Part shown: positions 24,097 to 32,289 of the stretch, one piece after another
Position numbering within the stretch: position 1 is the stretch's first letter
Layout of the letters: each line of letters begins with the position of its first letter
Source of the DNA: Opitutia bacterium UBA7876
Lineage (GTDB): Bacteria > Verrucomicrobiota > Verrucomicrobiia > Opitutales > Seribacteraceae
Assembly: GCA_002500665.1 (NCBI GenBank)
Contig: DLRY01000025.1
Coordinates: forward strand, 181,616-225,653
Direction: 5' to 3'
Length of the DNA: 44,038 nt
Made by a program: the position numbers and the translations under genes
The notes under the pieces: model-generated
What the model was told of the DNA's origin: nothing
Database searches by the model: none
The model's input: the letters and a program-made list of their open reading frames with translations, nothing else

Positions 24097-25881
24097 ATGA
24101 AACGAAGCCATCACTGCAATCAACTTCGAAAGGAAAACGCCGGATCCCCCGCCATCCTGATCGGCTGGATCGACTCGCTGCGCGACCACGGAGGCGTGTT
24201 CTTTCTCGACCTGAGGGACCGCGAAGGTAAAACCCAAGTTGTTCTCGACCCCGAAAACAAGGAACTGTCGGAGCTATTTCCAAGGCTTAAGCCGGAAAGC
24301 GTCATCGAGGTATCGGGCGAGGTCCGCAAACGTGAGGGAAGCACCATCAACCCCAGCCTGGACACGGGCGAGATAGAGGTTTTCGCCTCCTCGATTATAG
24401 TTCACAACCAATCCAAGACTCCACCCTTCCCTCTCGATGAGTCCGCAGACAAAGTAGGGGAGGATCTCCGCCTGACATACCGCTACCTCGATCTTCGGCG
24501 CCCCCCCAACCTGCAAGCCCTCAAACTCAGGCACGAGGCCTCCATGGCCGTACGCACCTTTTTCGACGAGCAGGGATTCCTCGAGATCGAGACGCCCGTT
24601 CTCTTCAAGAGCACGCCCGAGGGAGCTAGGGAGTTTCTCGCCCCCAGCCGCCTTAACCCTGGCAAGTTCTACGCCCTTCCCCAATCCCCCCAACAATACA
24701 AGCAAATGCTCATGGTGGCCGGGGTGGAAAAGTATTATCAGCTCGCTCGCTGCTTCCGTGACGAGGACCTGCGGGCCGATCGCCAGCCTGAATTCACCCA
24801 GATCGACATAGAAATGTCCTTCATCGACCGAGAGGATATGTACGCCTTGATCGAGGGTCTCCTCAAAGAAGTATGGAGCAAGACCTTGGCAATTGAAATC
24901 GAAACGCCTTTCCTGCGCATGCCCTTCGAGGAAGCGATGAACCGCTTCGGTAGTGATAAGCCGGATCTGCGCTTTGGGCTCGAAATCCAAGACTTCTCGG
25001 AAGACTTCCGCGACTCGGACTTCAAGGTATTTGGCGGCGCCGTCTCAGCGGGCGGAGCGGTAAAGGCCTTCAACGCAAAAGGATTGGCCGACCTCACCCA
25101 AGGCGAACTCAAGCACCTCGAGGAAACCGCCAAGTCACTCGGCGCCAAAGGCTTGGCCTTCATCAAGTCGGAAGAAGGCGAGTGGAAGTCTCCCATCCTC
25201 AAATTCCTCTCCGATGAGGAAAAGGAAACCTTGAAAAACAGGCTCGCCGTCGAGGATGGGGATATCGTCTTTTTTGCCGCCGGCCCCTGGGAGAGTTCCT
25301 GCAACATACTGGGGAGAACTCGGCTAGAGGCCGCCACCCTGCTCGAGAAGCGCGGGCAAGTCCTGCGCGATCCCCGGGACTGGAAATTCCTTTGGGTCGT
25401 GGACTTTCCCCTCATGACCCACGATGAGGAGGAAGGGCGCTACGTGGCATCCCACCACCCCTTTACGGCACCCTTGGAGGAGGACATAACCCTTCTCGAG
25501 ACCGAACCCAAGAAAGTCAGAGGACAGCACTACGACATTGTTCTCAACGGTGTCGAACTGGGCGGAGGAAGCATCCGGATCCACCAACCCGATCTTCAGA
25601 AAAAAGTCTTCGAGGAAATTCTCCAGATCCCCCCCGAGGTCGTTGAAAGCCGTTTCGGCTATATGCTGGAAGCCTTTACCTACGGCGCCCCCCCTCACGG
25701 GGGTATCGCCCTCGGTCTGGACCGCATGGTTGCCATTCTCGCAGGGCGAGAAAGCATCAGGGACGTCATTGCATTTCCCAAGACCCAGAAGGGACAGGAC
25801 TTGATGACCGATAGCCCCGGAAGCGCTTCCGAGAAGCAGTTGCGGGACCTCAGCATCAAGTCGCTCGAGGAAGAAGCCTGA
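24097..25881 (+). CDS. aspS: Aspartyl-tRNA synthetase, probably non-discriminating
   Basis: Charges tRNA-Asp with aspartate. Anticodon-binding OB fold (LIGWIDSLRDHGGVFFLDLRDREG), class II motif 2 (CFRDEDLRADRQPEFTQIDIE), bacterial GAD insertion domain (about 290-410) and motif 3 (GIALGLDRMVAILAG) are all present. Length from the ATG at 24097 is 594 aa, normal for bacterial AspRS. The open frame extends to 24034, but those residues do not fit the family. At the two positions that separate enzyme types, E. coli has Leu30 and a Lys near 82; here they are His31 and a Gly-Ser. That is the pattern described for non-discriminating AspRS, which also charges tRNA-Asn and needs GatCAB. Confidence 0.95.
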   Translation: MKRSHHCNQLRKENAGSPAILIGWIDSLRDHGGVFFLDLRDREGKTQVVLDPENKELSELFPRLKPESVIEVSGEVRKREGSTINPSLDTGEIEVFASSIIVHNQSKTPPFPLDESADKVGEDLRLTYRYLDLRRPPNLQALKLRHEASMAVRTFFDEQGFLEIETPVLFKSTPEGAREFLAPSRLNPGKFYALPQSPQQYKQMLMVAGVEKYYQLARCFRDEDLRADRQPEFTQIDIEMSFIDREDMYALIEGLLKEVWSKTLAIEIETPFLRMPFEEAMNRFGSDKPDLRFGLEIQDFSEDFRDSDFKVFGGAVSAGGAVKAFNAKGLADLTQGELKHLEETAKSLGAKGLAFIKSEEGEWKSPILKFLSDEEKETLKNRLAVEDGDIVFFAAGPWESSCNILGRTRLEAATLLEKRGQVLRDPRDWKFLWVVDFPLMTHDEEEGRYVASHHPFTAPLEEDITLLETEPKKVRGQHYDIVLNGVELGGGSIRIHQPDLQKKVFEEILQIPPEVVESRFGYMLEAFTYGAPPHGGIALGLDRMVAILAGRESIRDVIAFPKTQKGQDLMTDSPGSASEKQLRDLSIKSLEEEA

Positions 25882-25897
25882 TTTTCTCCCAGCCCTT

Positions 25898-25920
25898 GTT
25901 GCCCGCCGATTTCGGGCAAC
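25898..25920 (+). terminator. Stem-loop after aspS
   Basis: GTTGCCCG and CGGGCAAC form a perfect 8-bp stem with a seven-base loop, 16 bases after the aspS stop. There is no T run behind it, so it is not a classical intrinsic terminator. It may act as a 3'-end stabilising hairpin or as a terminator in this lineage. Confidence 0.45.
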
Positions 25921-25978
25921 CATCCCGCCGCTGTGCGTTGAGGCGAACCGGGGCTTGTTCGTATTCGAAACCTACCTC

Positions 25979-26005
25979 TTGAACAGAGTCATCCCACCTG
26001 TTCAA
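25979..26005. promoter_or_regulatory. Perfect 8-bp inverted repeat upstream of the first amt promoter
   Basis: TTGAACAG and CTGTTCAA are separated by 11 bases. The dyad lies about 50 bp upstream of the sigma-54-type promoter, where an enhancer-binding protein such as NtrC could bind. The sequence is not the enteric NtrC consensus, so the binding protein is unknown. Confidence 0.4.
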
Positions 26006-26056
26006 AACCTGCTCATTTTCGGAGAATTTTCTTTCTTTTTTCTTTTCTCAATAACC

Positions 26057-26073
26057 TTGGCGCGGGTTCTGCA
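26057..26073 (+). promoter_or_regulatory. Sigma-54 promoter of the first amt-glnK pair
   Basis: The bases ttggcgcgggttctgca match the sigma-54 consensus (TTGGCACG-N4-TTGCA), with GG and GC separated by exactly ten bases. Sigma-54 control is the standard arrangement for amtB-glnK operons under nitrogen limitation. The start codon is 63 bases downstream. Confidence 0.65.
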
Positions 26074-26090
26074 ACCTCCCCTCTCAAACA

Positions 26091-26110
26091 CTTGCAAACA
26101 ATTGTGCAAG
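26091..26110. promoter_or_regulatory. Inverted repeat in the leader of the first amt gene
   Basis: CTTGCA and TGCAAG, eight bases apart, lie just downstream of the sigma-54 promoter and so probably in the transcribed leader. This could be an operator or a small RNA hairpin. A different perfect dyad sits at the corresponding place before the second amt gene. Confidence 0.3.
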
Positions 26111-26135
26111 CTATTGATAACCAAAACAAAAACCC

Positions 26136-27707
26136 ATGAATGCCAAACTCGCAAAAACAACAATCCTACGCACGGTACCCTTCAAGTTCCTGCTTTTGGT
26201 CGTTGTTCTTTTCTTCTCTTACTCAAGCCCTTCTTTTGCCGAAGACCAGGAGGAGACTCCTCCGACCTTTGACGTCGCAGCTGAAATGCAAGCCCTACAA
26301 GCCTCTCTTTCTACCGCCAAAGATGATGAAAAGGAGGGAATCGAAGAAAAAATCGACACTCTCCGGTATGCGATCGACAAGGGCATTACACTCTCTTCGG
26401 GCTTCACCAAAGACGAAGACGGAGCCGCGGATATTCTTAGCGGTTACGTCGGTCTGTCGGGTGGCGTCAACACGGAGTTCGAGTACGGGTTTGACTTCTA
26501 CACAACCTCCACCCTATGGACCTGCGTGGCTGCGGCCTTGGTATTTCTTATGCACCTTGGATTCGCCACATTGGAATCCGGGCTTTGCCAGAAGAAGAAC
26601 GTCGTCAACGTACTTTTCAAAAACGTTTTCATAATCTCCATAGGCGTGGTTTCATACGCTTTGATTGGTTTCAATACCCACTATCCACTGGGTGATTGGA
26701 GTATCGTTGAGAATTGGCTGTCCATCGGGGGGCCATTCAACCCTGAAGATGGTGACTTCGGTGGTTCCGATCTCTCCTATGGTCCCGGCGTCGGGTTATG
26801 CATGACCGGGTTTGGAGATTTTATCTTTCAAGCAATGTTTGCCGCAACTGGAGCAACGATCGTATCTGGTGCAGTTGCAGAAAGAGTAAAGCTTTCAAGC
26901 TTTATGATCTTCGCGGTTGTTTTCGTCGCAATCGCATACCCTATCGCTGGTTCCTGGCACTGGGGCGGAGGTTTCCTCGCCAACCTTGAATTTAAGGATT
27001 TTGCAGGTTCGACTGTAGTCCATGCCTTCGGTGGTTTCGGAGCCTTGGCCTGCGTCCTCGTGCTCGGGCCGAGGAAAGGCAAGTACACCTCGAATGGCAT
27101 TAAGCCAATTCCCGCTCACAACTTCCCTTTAGCCGCCATTGGTGTGTTCCTTCTCATGTTTGGGTGGTATGGATTCAACGGAGGCTCCGTACTCTCTGCT
27201 GACCCCGGTCCCGTTTCCTTAGTCTTTACAACGACTACCATGGCCGCCGGCGGAGGTGCCCTTGGAGCAATTCTCGCATCTTGGTTCCTGTTGAAAAAGC
27301 CCGACCTTTCGATGGGTTTGAATGGTATTTTGGCTGGCTTGGTTGGAATCACCGCCAATGCAGACATCGTTACCGTAAGCGACTCCATTTTGATCGGAGT
27401 CATCGCAGGCATAATCGTCGTTTTCTCCATCATCTATCTCGACAAAGCCAGGATAGACGATCCCGTGGGCGCTATTTCCGTTCACGGAGTTTGCGGGATC
27501 TGGGGTACTTTGGCTTGTGCGATCTTCGCGGACAGTGACTTCATGGTTCAACTTGGAGGCGCCGCGCTCGTAAGTGGCTTTGCATTCGTGTTTTCCTTCG
27601 TAGTATTTACCGCCCTGAAGGCAACCATCGGCGTTCGGGTCAGCAAAGAAGAGGAAGAGAGGGGACTCGACATCAGCGAGCACGGCCAAGAGGCATACAG
27701 TTCCTAA
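26136..27707 (+). CDS. amt: Ammonium transporter (Amt/MEP family), long N-terminal extension
   Basis: Inner-membrane ammonium channel, normally a trimer gated by PII. Eleven or so hydrophobic segments begin at about residue 124. The pore twin histidines are H296 (STVVHAFGG) and H450 (GAISVHGVCG). Other family elements are LGFATLESGL, GAVAERVKL and GWYGFNGG. Unlike most Amt proteins it has about 85 residues (36-120) between the signal peptide (1-35) and the first channel helix, with an amphipathic helical stretch (EMQALQASLSTAKDDEKEG). The length of 523 aa reflects this. Co-transcribed with the PII gene 44 bp downstream. It is clearly diverged from the second Amt at 28314. Confidence 0.93.
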   Translation: MNAKLAKTTILRTVPFKFLLLVVVLFFSYSSPSFAEDQEETPPTFDVAAEMQALQASLSTAKDDEKEGIEEKIDTLRYAIDKGITLSSGFTKDEDGAADILSGYVGLSGGVNTEFEYGFDFYTTSTLWTCVAAALVFLMHLGFATLESGLCQKKNVVNVLFKNVFIISIGVVSYALIGFNTHYPLGDWSIVENWLSIGGPFNPEDGDFGGSDLSYGPGVGLCMTGFGDFIFQAMFAATGATIVSGAVAERVKLSSFMIFAVVFVAIAYPIAGSWHWGGGFLANLEFKDFAGSTVVHAFGGFGALACVLVLGPRKGKYTSNGIKPIPAHNFPLAAIGVFLLMFGWYGFNGGSVLSADPGPVSLVFTTTTMAAGGGALGAILASWFLLKKPDLSMGLNGILAGLVGITANADIVTVSDSILIGVIAGIIVVFSIIYLDKARIDDPVGAISVHGVCGIWGTLACAIFADSDFMVQLGGAALVSGFAFVFSFVVFTALKATIGVRVSKEEEERGLDISEHGQEAYSS

Positions 27708-27751
27708 ACACCCAGCGAATCATTGAAACAACTTAGAGAAAGGATTTAGCA

Positions 27752-28090
27752 ATGAAACTAATCAAAGCCATAATCAAGCCCTTCAAGCTTGAGGAAGTAA
27801 AGGATGCCCTATCCGATATCGGCGTAGAGGGAATGACCGTATCCGAAGTGAAGGGGTTCGGCAGGCAGAAGGGGCATACCGAAATCTATCGTGGAAGCGA
27901 GTACACGGTGGACTTTCTGCCCAAGGTCAAACTGGAGATTGCGGTAAGCGACGACTTGCTGAACAAAGTCATCGACGCCATCGTAAACGCTTCACAGACC
28001 GGCAAAATTGGGGACGGAAAAGTTTTCGTTCTTCCCTTGGATGAAGCAGTTAGAATCCGAACCGGAGAGAAAGGAGATGACGTTCTGTAG
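27752..28090 (+). CDS. glnK: PII nitrogen-regulatory protein (GlnB/GlnK family), copy 1
   Basis: A 112-aa trimeric signal protein that binds ATP/ADP and 2-oxoglutarate and, as GlnK, plugs the ammonium channel when nitrogen is plentiful. The start MKLIKAIIKPFKLEEVKDAL, the T-loop GRQKGHTEIYRGSEYTV with the uridylylation tyrosine Y51, the B-loop TGKIGDGKVFVLP and the C-loop VRIRTGEKG are standard. The gene follows amt by 44 bp with a good AGAAAGGA-like ribosome-binding site, and a strong terminator follows it. Confidence 0.95.
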   Translation: MKLIKAIIKPFKLEEVKDALSDIGVEGMTVSEVKGFGRQKGHTEIYRGSEYTVDFLPKVKLEIAVSDDLLNKVIDAIVNASQTGKIGDGKVFVLPLDEAVRIRTGEKGDDVL

Positions 28091-28116
28091 CTTTTAAGGT
28101 TGGAAGGAACAAGCTT

Positions 28117-28153
28117 AAGGGCCCGGTTCAAATGGACCGGGCCCTTTTTTTTG
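28117..28153 (+). terminator. Intrinsic terminator after the first amt-glnK pair
   Basis: A GC-rich stem (AAGGGCCCGGT pairing with ACCGGGCCCTT) with an eight-base loop is followed directly by a run of eight T. It lies 27 bases after the glnK stop. It separates the two amt-glnK units, which are therefore expressed from separate promoters. Confidence 0.95.
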
Positions 28154-28239
28154 CGCATCTTTGTAAAGCTGGGCAAAAGTAGAGCGCCTCATAGCTGGAT
28201 TTGGGTTATTATTATTCATTTTTCAATGGATTTAATTCA

Positions 28240-28255
28240 TGGCTTGATTCCTGCA
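28240..28255 (+). promoter_or_regulatory. Sigma-54 promoter of the second amt-glnK pair
   Basis: The bases tggcttgattcctgca have the essential GG and GC ten bases apart and match TGGC-N8-TGCA of the sigma-54 consensus. It is weaker than the promoter of the first pair at the -24 AC. The start codon is 58 bases downstream. Confidence 0.55.
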
Positions 28256-28270
28256 TGCATGAGCTCGAAT

Positions 28271-28284
28271 GTGCCTGCAGGCAC
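28271..28284. promoter_or_regulatory. Perfect 14-bp palindrome in the leader of the second amt gene
   Basis: GTGCCTGCAGGCAC is a fully symmetrical 14-mer beginning 17 bases after the -12 GC, so about at the start of the transcript. Having no loop, it is more likely a protein-binding dyad than an RNA hairpin. The binding protein is unknown. Confidence 0.4.
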
Positions 28285-28313
28285 CCTAGCCTAATAACAA
28301 AATCAACCAGCTC

Positions 28314-29753
28314 ATGAAAACCTTGCCTAGCATCAAAGTCGGCCTAGCCTTCTTTCTTTTCCTTGCCCTTAATGCCATCGGTTTCGCTCAGAATCAAGAA
28401 ACCGACGATTCCGCCGCCGCTTCCGTGGCCGCTACTTCTGAAAATGAAGATTCGGGTGCAAGCGAGGGGGGAGAAGAAACCGTTAAACTCAGCCCCGGTA
28501 ATACGGCTTGGATGATCACGGCCACGGCGCTCGTCCTTTTCATGACCCTGCCCGGCCTGGCCCTTTTCTACGGTGGACTAGTCCAGTCCAAGAACGTGCT
28601 GTCGGTCTTGATGCACTGCTTTGCCATCGCCTGCCTGGCCTCCATCATCTGGGTGGCTGTCGGCTACAGCTTGGCACTGACTCCTGGTGGATTGGATGAT
28701 GATGCAAGGGGATGGATAGGCGGAAAAGGCTCCTTCTTTCTAGAAGGCCTTGGGGAAGACTCCATGAAGGATGATTTCCCCAAGTCCGTCTGGATCACTT
28801 TCCAGATGACCTTCGCCATCATTACTCCTGCTCTCGTCGTGGGAGCCTTCGTGGAGAGAATAAAATTTACCGCAGTCATGCTCTTCAGCGCCCTTTGGCT
28901 GGTCGTCGTCTACTGCCCGGTCTGCTACTGGGTATGGGGCGATGGTTGGCTCGCTGAAGCAGGAGTGATCGATTTCGCAGGAGGTATCGTGGTCCACGCC
29001 ACCGCAGGAGCGTCCGCCCTGACGCTGGCTTGGATGCTGAAGCCCAGACAGGGCTTCCCCAGTAGCCTTAAGCCTCCTCACAGTCCGGGCATGGTGATGA
29101 CGGGAGCCGCCATGCTCTGGGTCGGCTGGTTCGGCTTTAACGCCGGAAGCGCCGGAGCCGCTAACGGTGATGCCGGCATGGCCATGCTCGTGACCCATCT
29201 TTCCGCCGCCACCGCCAGCTTGGTCTGGATGTTCATCGAGTGGAAGAAGACGGGCAAGCCCGGTCTGGTAGGCATCGTCACGGGCACCATCGCCGGACTG
29301 GCCACCATCACCCCGGCATCCGGTGCCGTGGGGCCAATGGGAGCCATCGTAATCGGAGCCTGCGCCGGTCTGGTCTGCTACTTCGCCTGCGGATTCGTCA
29401 AGGAAAAGCTTGGCGTGGACGACTCCCTGGACGTCGCCGCGGTGCACGGCGTGGGCGGAATCATGGGAACGCTCCTGGTCTCCTACCTCGGTCAAACCGG
29501 AATCCTAGGCGGACAAGGAATCAGCCAGCATCGTCTGGAAAATGGAGAGGATGGCCAGTATTTCACCTGGTCCGAACAACTTTCCGTTCAGGCTCAAGGT
29601 TGTTTGGCTGCGGTTGCCCTCTCGGTCGTCGCCACCTTTGTCATCGTAAAACTCGTTTCCGTCCTCACCAATGGTATCCGGATTTCGGAAGACGACGAGA
29701 CAAAGGGGCTTGACCAAGTCGAACATGGTGAGAATGGTTACACCCTCAACTAG
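28314..29753 (+). CDS. amt: Ammonium transporter (Amt family), second copy
   Basis: 479-aa inner-membrane ammonium channel of the classical bacterial type. A cleavable signal peptide (ending GFAQNQ) is followed by about 35 Ser/Glu/Ala-rich residues and eleven membrane helices. Family motifs: MTLPGLALFYGGLVQSKNVL, GAFVERIKF, GGIVVHATAG and AAVHGVGGIMG (twin His), GWFGFNAGSA, and a cytoplasmic tail ISEDDETKGLDQVEHGE. It is preceded by its own sigma-54-type promoter. Its glnK partner is 24 bp downstream. Confidence 0.96.
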   Translation: MKTLPSIKVGLAFFLFLALNAIGFAQNQETDDSAAASVAATSENEDSGASEGGEETVKLSPGNTAWMITATALVLFMTLPGLALFYGGLVQSKNVLSVLMHCFAIACLASIIWVAVGYSLALTPGGLDDDARGWIGGKGSFFLEGLGEDSMKDDFPKSVWITFQMTFAIITPALVVGAFVERIKFTAVMLFSALWLVVVYCPVCYWVWGDGWLAEAGVIDFAGGIVVHATAGASALTLAWMLKPRQGFPSSLKPPHSPGMVMTGAAMLWVGWFGFNAGSAGAANGDAGMAMLVTHLSAATASLVWMFIEWKKTGKPGLVGIVTGTIAGLATITPASGAVGPMGAIVIGACAGLVCYFACGFVKEKLGVDDSLDVAAVHGVGGIMGTLLVSYLGQTGILGGQGISQHRLENGEDGQYFTWSEQLSVQAQGCLAAVALSVVATFVIVKLVSVLTNGIRISEDDETKGLDQVEHGENGYTLN

Positions 29754-29777
29754 AATCCTTTCAAAAATTCCGACAAA

Positions 29778-30116
29778 ATGAAACTTATCAAATCCATTAT
29801 CAAGCCCTTCAAGCTTGAAGACGTGAAGGACGCCCTCTCCGAGATCGGGGTCGAGGGAATGACGGTACTCGAGGCCAAGGGCTTCGGTCGACAGAAGGGA
29901 CACACCGAAATTTACCGCGGAAGCGAGTACACCATTGATTTCCTTCCCAAGGTGGTCATTGAAATCGTGGTGCCGGACGAGCTCTGCGACAAGGTCATCG
30001 ACGCCGTCGTTAAAGCCGCCAAGACCGAAAAGATTGGGGACGGCAAGATCTTCGTCCTTCCGGTAGAGCAAGCCGTCCGCATCAGGACCGGCGAGCAGGG
30101 GGAGGAAGCCCTCTAG
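29778..30116 (+). CDS. glnK: PII nitrogen-regulatory protein, copy 2
   Basis: 112-aa PII protein, the same length as the copy at 27752 and very similar to it. T-loop GRQKGHTEIYRGSEYTI with Y51, B-loop TEKIGDGKIFVLP, and C-loop VRIRTGEQG. The differences cluster in the middle (VVIEIVVPDELCDKVID against VKLEIAVSDDLLNKVID). It shares an operon with the second amt. It ends ten bases before the convergent DsbD-like gene. Confidence 0.95.
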   Translation: MKLIKSIIKPFKLEDVKDALSEIGVEGMTVLEAKGFGRQKGHTEIYRGSEYTIDFLPKVVIEIVVPDELCDKVIDAVVKAAKTEKIGDGKIFVLPVEQAVRIRTGEQGEEAL

Positions 30117-30126
30117 TTTCCTATAT

Positions 30127-32268
30127 TCAAAGCAGTCCCTGCAAAGTCCATATCAGCCAGGCCACGGTCGCGTAGAGCGGAAAGGCCATGGCCTGCTTGA
30201 AGGTGTCCATCCAAGCCCCCGGCTTAGGTAGCTTGCTCACCCAGGACGGAAATAGGGAAAGCGTCAGATAGGGCGATGCAAGACCGAGGGCAACCGAGGT
30301 AAAGACAGCGAAGGCGGGCAACAAATCCATCGAAAGAGCCGCCCCCACCGCAACCCCGAGAAAGGGGGCCATGCAGGGGGTGGCCACGACGGTAGCTAGA
30401 ACCCCCGAGAAGAAAGAGCCTGCATAACCGGAGCCTTGGGAAAGCTTGGATCCTACCCCGGTCAGCGAAAGACCGATCTCGAAAACGCCGCTAAGACTCA
30501 TGGCAAAGGCAAGCAGGAAGAGGGCAAGGACGAATACAAAAAGGGGTTCCTGCAACTGGAAGCCCCATCCCAAATCCTGCTCCAGTCTTTCCCGAAGGAA
30601 GAGAAGGACCCCCACCAGAAGCCAGAAGGAAAGCAGAACACCCAAGGTAAAGACCAGACCGTGGTTGGTGATTTTGGCCCGGTCTTCCCCCGCCTGCTTG
30701 ACGAAGGCCATGATCTTGAGGCCCAGCACGGGAAAGACACAGGGCATGAGGTTGAGGATCATGCCGCCCAGAAAAGCGAAACCCACGATCGCCCAAAAGC
30801 CCTGACCCTCCGTTTCCCAGTAGGCCTCCTCGGTTTCCAAAACTTCGAGCAGCATATCCGGGCTCAGGATTTCGGGAAATACGATCGGCTCGTCTGCGCG
30901 AGCAGGTGGATAGTAGACGTTCAGGGGAACTCCTCCTCTATCGAAACCCTGAAGAGCCTCGAGAATGACGGCTCCCTCGTCGGTCCAATCGGCATAGAGA
31001 AAAACGACTCCGGCTTCCTTGAAGCCCTCAATCACCTCCTCGTCCTCATAAACGCGCTTGTTTACTTGGCACGAAAGGCACCACCTGGCGGTGAAGTCGA
31101 CGTAGACGCCTTTGCCCTCGGCCAGGAGAGACTGCTCGAGTTCGGGCGTCCACGTTTTCCAGACGATTGAATCCTTTGTCCTTTCCTTTTCCTCTCTGGG
31201 ATCGCCCAACCAAACCCCGAACAAAAGAAGGCCGAGGGCAAGACACTTGACGAGGAGACGGGAGTTCGGCGAGCGACCCGGGGAATGGTTCTTGCCGTAC
31301 ACCCAGACCGCCATTGCGACCAGAACTATCGAAAGCATCAACCAGAGGGAGCGGAAGCTCTGTCCTGCGGTCTCCTTGGGAACGCTCAGTGAGAGGTCCC
31401 CGAGGCCTTCCGTCGCCTCACCGTAGGAGGCCTCCTCGATCTCCAGGAGCACCTTCCATCCGCGATCCAAGTCGGGATGGGTCAAAACCCCTTCGACTGC
31501 TCCGACCGCACCTTCCGCTTCATCTGATTTCCTGAGCGTGGCGGTCAAGTTGCCTTTTTCGTTCAGTTTGAAGGTTGGGCGAAAGGAATGATCGAAAAAG
31601 TCGCCCACGGGAAAAAAATTGAACTGATCGAGGCCCAATTCCCTGAGAAGCGGGGATTGAAACTCAATCCCTATGGTCCGGTCTCTCACGACCATGGAGA
31701 CGCTTGAGCCTTCGGGCGGATCGACGGATCTGTTCGCTTCAGAAGCTGAAATGCGCTCGCGCAGACCGGCCAAGAGCTCGGTCTTCTCCCCTGTCGAAAT
31801 ATCAAGGCTCATCTCCTTGCCATAGGGGAAACAGCCGGTTTCGCTACAAACAAGGCCGCTAAGTGAAGCGAGGACGGAAATCTTCCGTGGGAAAGGTTTT
31901 TCCTCAGGAGACCATTTAAGCTCAGCGATGAGCAGGAACTTCCCCTTCAAGGCATAACTGGCGGAGCCCTCGGACTCGTAATAATAGGGATCGGGGTAAA
32001 GAACGGGACCGATTTCCATTCCTTGCCCGGCGGTCCAGGTGATTTCAGTGGGCAAGCCTGTTGCCCCAGGGGATTTCCAGTACAGATGCCAACCTTCCTC
32101 GACATCGACCTCGACTACAAGCAAAGCCGAGTCTCCAGCCTTGATCACGCCGGTATCGGAAAAAAAGCGGGCGGAAACCAGTTCGTCCGGATTCTGGGCC
32201 GAAAGTACACTCACGGCACAGCATGCGAGAGAAGCGAACACCCTCAGGTTCAGAAACTTAAGGTTCAT
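30127..32268 (-). CDS. DsbD-like thiol:disulfide reductase with permuted domain order (alpha-thioredoxin-transmembrane)
   Basis: 713-aa envelope protein predicted to carry electrons across the inner membrane to periplasmic disulfides. After the signal peptide comes a DsbD-alpha-like domain with cysteines C141 and C146 (GLVCSETGCFPYG). Two helices (307-325, 338-355) precede a thioredoxin domain with FTARWCLSCQ (C397, C400). The C-terminal part is a CcdA/DsbD-type membrane core of six helices, with the redox cysteines in NLMPCVFPVLG (C510) and ATPCMAPFLG (C632). In E. coli DsbD the thioredoxin domain is last; here it lies between the other two. The chain ends right after the sixth helix, like CcdA, rather than with eight helices. 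Convergent with glnK, ten bases away. Confidence 0.85.
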   Translation of the reverse strand: MNLKFLNLRVFASLACCAVSVLSAQNPDELVSARFFSDTGVIKAGDSALLVVEVDVEEGWHLYWKSPGATGLPTEITWTAGQGMEIGPVLYPDPYYYESEGSASYALKGKFLLIAELKWSPEEKPFPRKISVLASLSGLVCSETGCFPYGKEMSLDISTGEKTELLAGLRERISASEANRSVDPPEGSSVSMVVRDRTIGIEFQSPLLRELGLDQFNFFPVGDFFDHSFRPTFKLNEKGNLTATLRKSDEAEGAVGAVEGVLTHPDLDRGWKVLLEIEEASYGEATEGLGDLSLSVPKETAGQSFRSLWLMLSIVLVAMAVWVYGKNHSPGRSPNSRLLVKCLALGLLLFGVWLGDPREEKERTKDSIVWKTWTPELEQSLLAEGKGVYVDFTARWCLSCQVNKRVYEDEEVIEGFKEAGVVFLYADWTDEGAVILEALQGFDRGGVPLNVYYPPARADEPIVFPEILSPDMLLEVLETEEAYWETEGQGFWAIVGFAFLGGMILNLMPCVFPVLGLKIMAFVKQAGEDRAKITNHGLVFTLGVLLSFWLLVGVLLFLRERLEQDLGWGFQLQEPLFVFVLALFLLAFAMSLSGVFEIGLSLTGVGSKLSQGSGYAGSFFSGVLATVVATPCMAPFLGVAVGAALSMDLLPAFAVFTSVALGLASPYLTLSLFPSWVSKLPKPGAWMDTFKQAMAFPLYATVAWLIWTLQGLL

Positions 32269-32289
32269 CGTCGGAAAGACAAAAACGGC

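Noticed and set aside
25955..26272. 105-codon open frame before and across the first amt start
   Set aside because: Overlaps the sigma-54 promoter and the signal-peptide codons of amt in another frame, and has no conserved features.
30127..30200. Frameshift or truncation of the DsbD-like gene
   Set aside because: The chain stops after the sixth core helix, which equals a complete CcdA-type core, and no continuing homologous frame was found beyond the stop.
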